From Streptomyces sp. NBC_00523 (lineage in GTDB: Bacteria; Actinomycetota; Actinomycetes; Streptomycetales; Streptomycetaceae), in NCBI RefSeq assembly GCF_036346615.1, contig NZ_CP107836.1, forward strand, positions 4,836,001-4,900,000: 64,000 bases of DNA, in the 5' to 3' direction. The notes below the pieces were generated by a model, which was not told the origin of the DNA, searched no databases, and saw only the letters and a program-made list of their open reading frames with translations. The first letter of the stretch is position 1; each line of letters opens with the position of its first letter. Positions 62,655 to 64,000 of the stretch are shown here, piece by piece. The position numbers and the translations under genes are program-made.

Positions 62655-64000
62655 TCAGCCGCAGACCGTGCCGGCCTCCGGGGCCCTGCCGTCGAGCAGA
62701 TAGCCGCCGACCGCCTTCTGCACGCAGGCGTCGCCGCTGTTGTACGCGCCGTGGCCCTGGCCCTTGTACGTCATCTGCACACCGACGTCCTCGCCCAGCT
62801 CGTCAGCCATCGCCTTGGCACCCGCGTACGGGGTCGCCGGGTCGCCGGTGTTGCCGATGACGAGGATGGGGGCGGAGCCGGGGGCGCTGACGTCGGGGGT
62901 CTTCCAGGTGCCCTTGACCGGCCAGTCGGTGCAGCCCATCAGGCCCCAGCCCAGGTAGTTGCCGAAGACCGCCGAGGCGTCGCGGAATTCGGGGAGCTTC
63001 GCCTTCGTCTGCTCCAGGGTGAACCGCTCGCGCGAGTCGGCGCAGCTGATCGCGGAGTAGGCGGCGGCGGAATTGTCGTAGCGTCCGTCGTCGGAGCGGC
63101 CGTTGAGGGAGTCGGCGAGCGCCAGGAGCAGGGAGCCGTTCCCGCCGTCGGCCTCGTCCACCCCCTGTTCCAGCAGCGGCCAGGTCTCCTTGGAGTAGAG
63201 GGCCGCCGCGATGCCGGTGGTGGCCTGGGTCTCGGTCAGCTTGCGGGCGCCGATGCCCTTGATCGGCTTCTTCTCCAGCTGGTCCAGCAGGGAGGCGATG
63301 CCCTTCTCGATCTCCTTCGCGTCGGAGCCGGGGAGCTTGCAGGCGTCGCCCCGGTCCGCGCAGTCCTTGGTGAAGTTCTCCAGGGCGAGCTGGAAGCCCT
63401 TGGCCTGGCTCAGCGAGGACTGCTCGGCGTCCTCGGTGGGGTCGACCACCGCGTCCAGGACCGCCCGGCCGACCCTCTTCGGGAAGAGGTGCGCGTAGAC
63501 GCCGCCCAGCTCGGTGCCGTACGAGATGCCGAAGTAGTACAGCTTGTCGTCGCCGAGCACCTGGCGCATCAGGTCCATGTCGCGGGCGGCGTTGGTGGTG
63601 CCGACGTGCGGAAGCTGCTCGCCGGACCGCTTCTCGCAGGCGGCGGCGAACCGCTTGGTGTCCTGGACGAACGCCTTCTCCTCCGCCGCGTCGTCCGGGG
63701 TGCCGTCCTCCTGGTAGCGGGCGTCCAGCTGCTGGTCGGTCTCGCACTCGACGCCGTCGCTGTTCCCCACTCCGCGCGGGTCGAAGCTCACCAGGTCGTA
63801 CCGGGCACGCAGTTTGTCGTACGCCGTACCGAATGCGGGCAGGGTGGCGACGCCCGAGCCGCCGGGGCCGCCGAAGTTGAAGATGAGCGAGCCGATCCGC
63901 TTCTTCGGGCTGATCGCCTTCGCGCGGATGAGCGCCAGCTCGATGGTGTCGCCGTCCGGCTTCGCGTAGTCGAGGGGGGCCTTCATGGAGGCGCACTCCC
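62655..64000 (-). CDS. Secreted alpha/beta hydrolase, TAP-like (5' end outside window)
   Basis: At least 448 residues. The frame is open to the window edge and the homologous segment (ECASMKAPLDYAKPDG) aligns with residue about 70 of its neighbour, so the signal peptide and N-terminus lie beyond 64000. The apparent ATG at 63986 is internal. Catalytic Ser in GISYGTELGG, acid in NTGDPATPYAGA, His in GQGHGAY. It is a tandem paralogue of the gene at 61064. Function is likely extracellular aminopeptidase. Confidence 0.9.
   Translation of the reverse strand, partial: ECASMKAPLDYAKPDGDTIELALIRAKAISPKKRIGSLIFNFGGPGGSGVATLPAFGTAYDKLRARYDLVSFDPRGVGNSDGVECETDQQLDARYQEDGTPDDAAEEKAFVQDTKRFAAACEKRSGEQLPHVGTTNAARDMDLMRQVLGDDKLYYFGISYGTELGGVYAHLFPKRVGRAVLDAVVDPTEDAEQSSLSQAKGFQLALENFTKDCADRGDACKLPGSDAKEIEKGIASLLDQLEKKPIKGIGARKLTETQATTGIAAALYSKETWPLLEQGVDEADGGNGSLLLALADSLNGRSDDGRYDNSAAAYSAISCADSRERFTLEQTKAKLPEFRDASAVFGNYLGWGLMGCTDWPVKGTWKTPDVSAPGSAPILVIGNTGDPATPYAGAKAMADELGEDVGVQMTYKGQGHGAYNSGDACVQKAVGGYLLDGRAPEAGTVCG

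Noticed and set aside
1..64000. tRNA or rRNA genes, prophage or integrative element
   Set aside because: No cloverleaf with CCA-proximal pattern, rRNA core sequence, integrase, transposase or attachment-site duplication was recognised by eye on either strand.

Overview
This is a stretch of very high-GC actinobacterial chromosome that reads as Streptomyces. Evidence: strong third-position GC in every gene, frequent GTG starts, ATGA/GTGA stop-start overlaps, many leaderless promoters (TANNNT placed 6-7 nt before an ATG), MoeZ, DUF3117, DUF3107 and DUF3152 proteins, and a GC-rich palindromic intergenic repeat of Streptomyces type. I found no rRNA, tRNA, CRISPR array, insertion sequence or prophage. 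About 65 genes are supported, plus regulatory sites.

Left part, 1-19.7 kb, is more variable. It holds two ABC-transporter/two-component blocks (ABC exporter + DesK/NarL-type pair at 0.2-3.6 kb; a second NarL pair divergent from another ABC exporter at 3.7-7.5 kb). Then come an SDR gene divergent from its probable TetR regulator, a secreted beta-helix protein preceded by a LacI-type palindrome, a methyltransferase, an acetyltransferase/TetR pair facing an MFS exporter across two palindromes, a short ThrRS paralogue, a class E/F-type sortase beside a repeat-rich surface protein, and SirB1-like and GNAT genes.

Middle part, 19.7-46 kb, is a conserved actinobacterial housekeeping block. The gene order fdxA-dapC ... 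dapE-LOG-folP2-like-DivIVA-like-tag ... DUF3117-O-methyltransferase-ECF sigma-anti-sigma-HtrA-TatB ... mrp-DUF1003-MgtE_N/CBS ... corA follows the order I know from Mycobacterium tuberculosis around Rv1177-Rv1239c, including its sigE-rseA-htrA-tatB unit. DapC and DapE serve meso-diaminopimelate/lysine synthesis; the sigma/anti-sigma/HtrA/TatB set is an envelope-stress and protein-export module; MgtE_N/CBS and CorA suggest magnesium homeostasis.

Right part, 46-64 kb, starts with a second conserved block (DEAD-box helicase, ferritin-like protein, small membrane protein, DUF3107, TetR ... DUF3152 ... moeZ), matching M. tuberculosis Rv3211-Rv3206c. Between DUF3152 and moeZ sits an extra set: a PelF-like glycosyltransferase, an 8-TM membrane protein, a sugar-nucleotide epimerase-like SDR and a spherulin-4-like protein. 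Together these look like a cryptic exopolysaccharide (Pel/galactosaminogalactan-like) locus. The window ends with two tandem secreted tripeptidyl-aminopeptidase-like hydrolases, the second cut by the window edge.

The most interesting signals are: (1) a 17-codon leader ORF with three consecutive Thr codons followed by an 11-bp terminator-like hairpin, upstream of the editing-domain-less ThrRS paralogue, which looks like threonine-sensing transcription attenuation; (2) the PelF/epimerase/spherulin-4 cassette inserted in a conserved block; (3) a sortase beside a protein with a MAMTG + TM + Arg tail; (4) a probable CTG start of the DEAD-box helicase; (5) a long structured corA leader.
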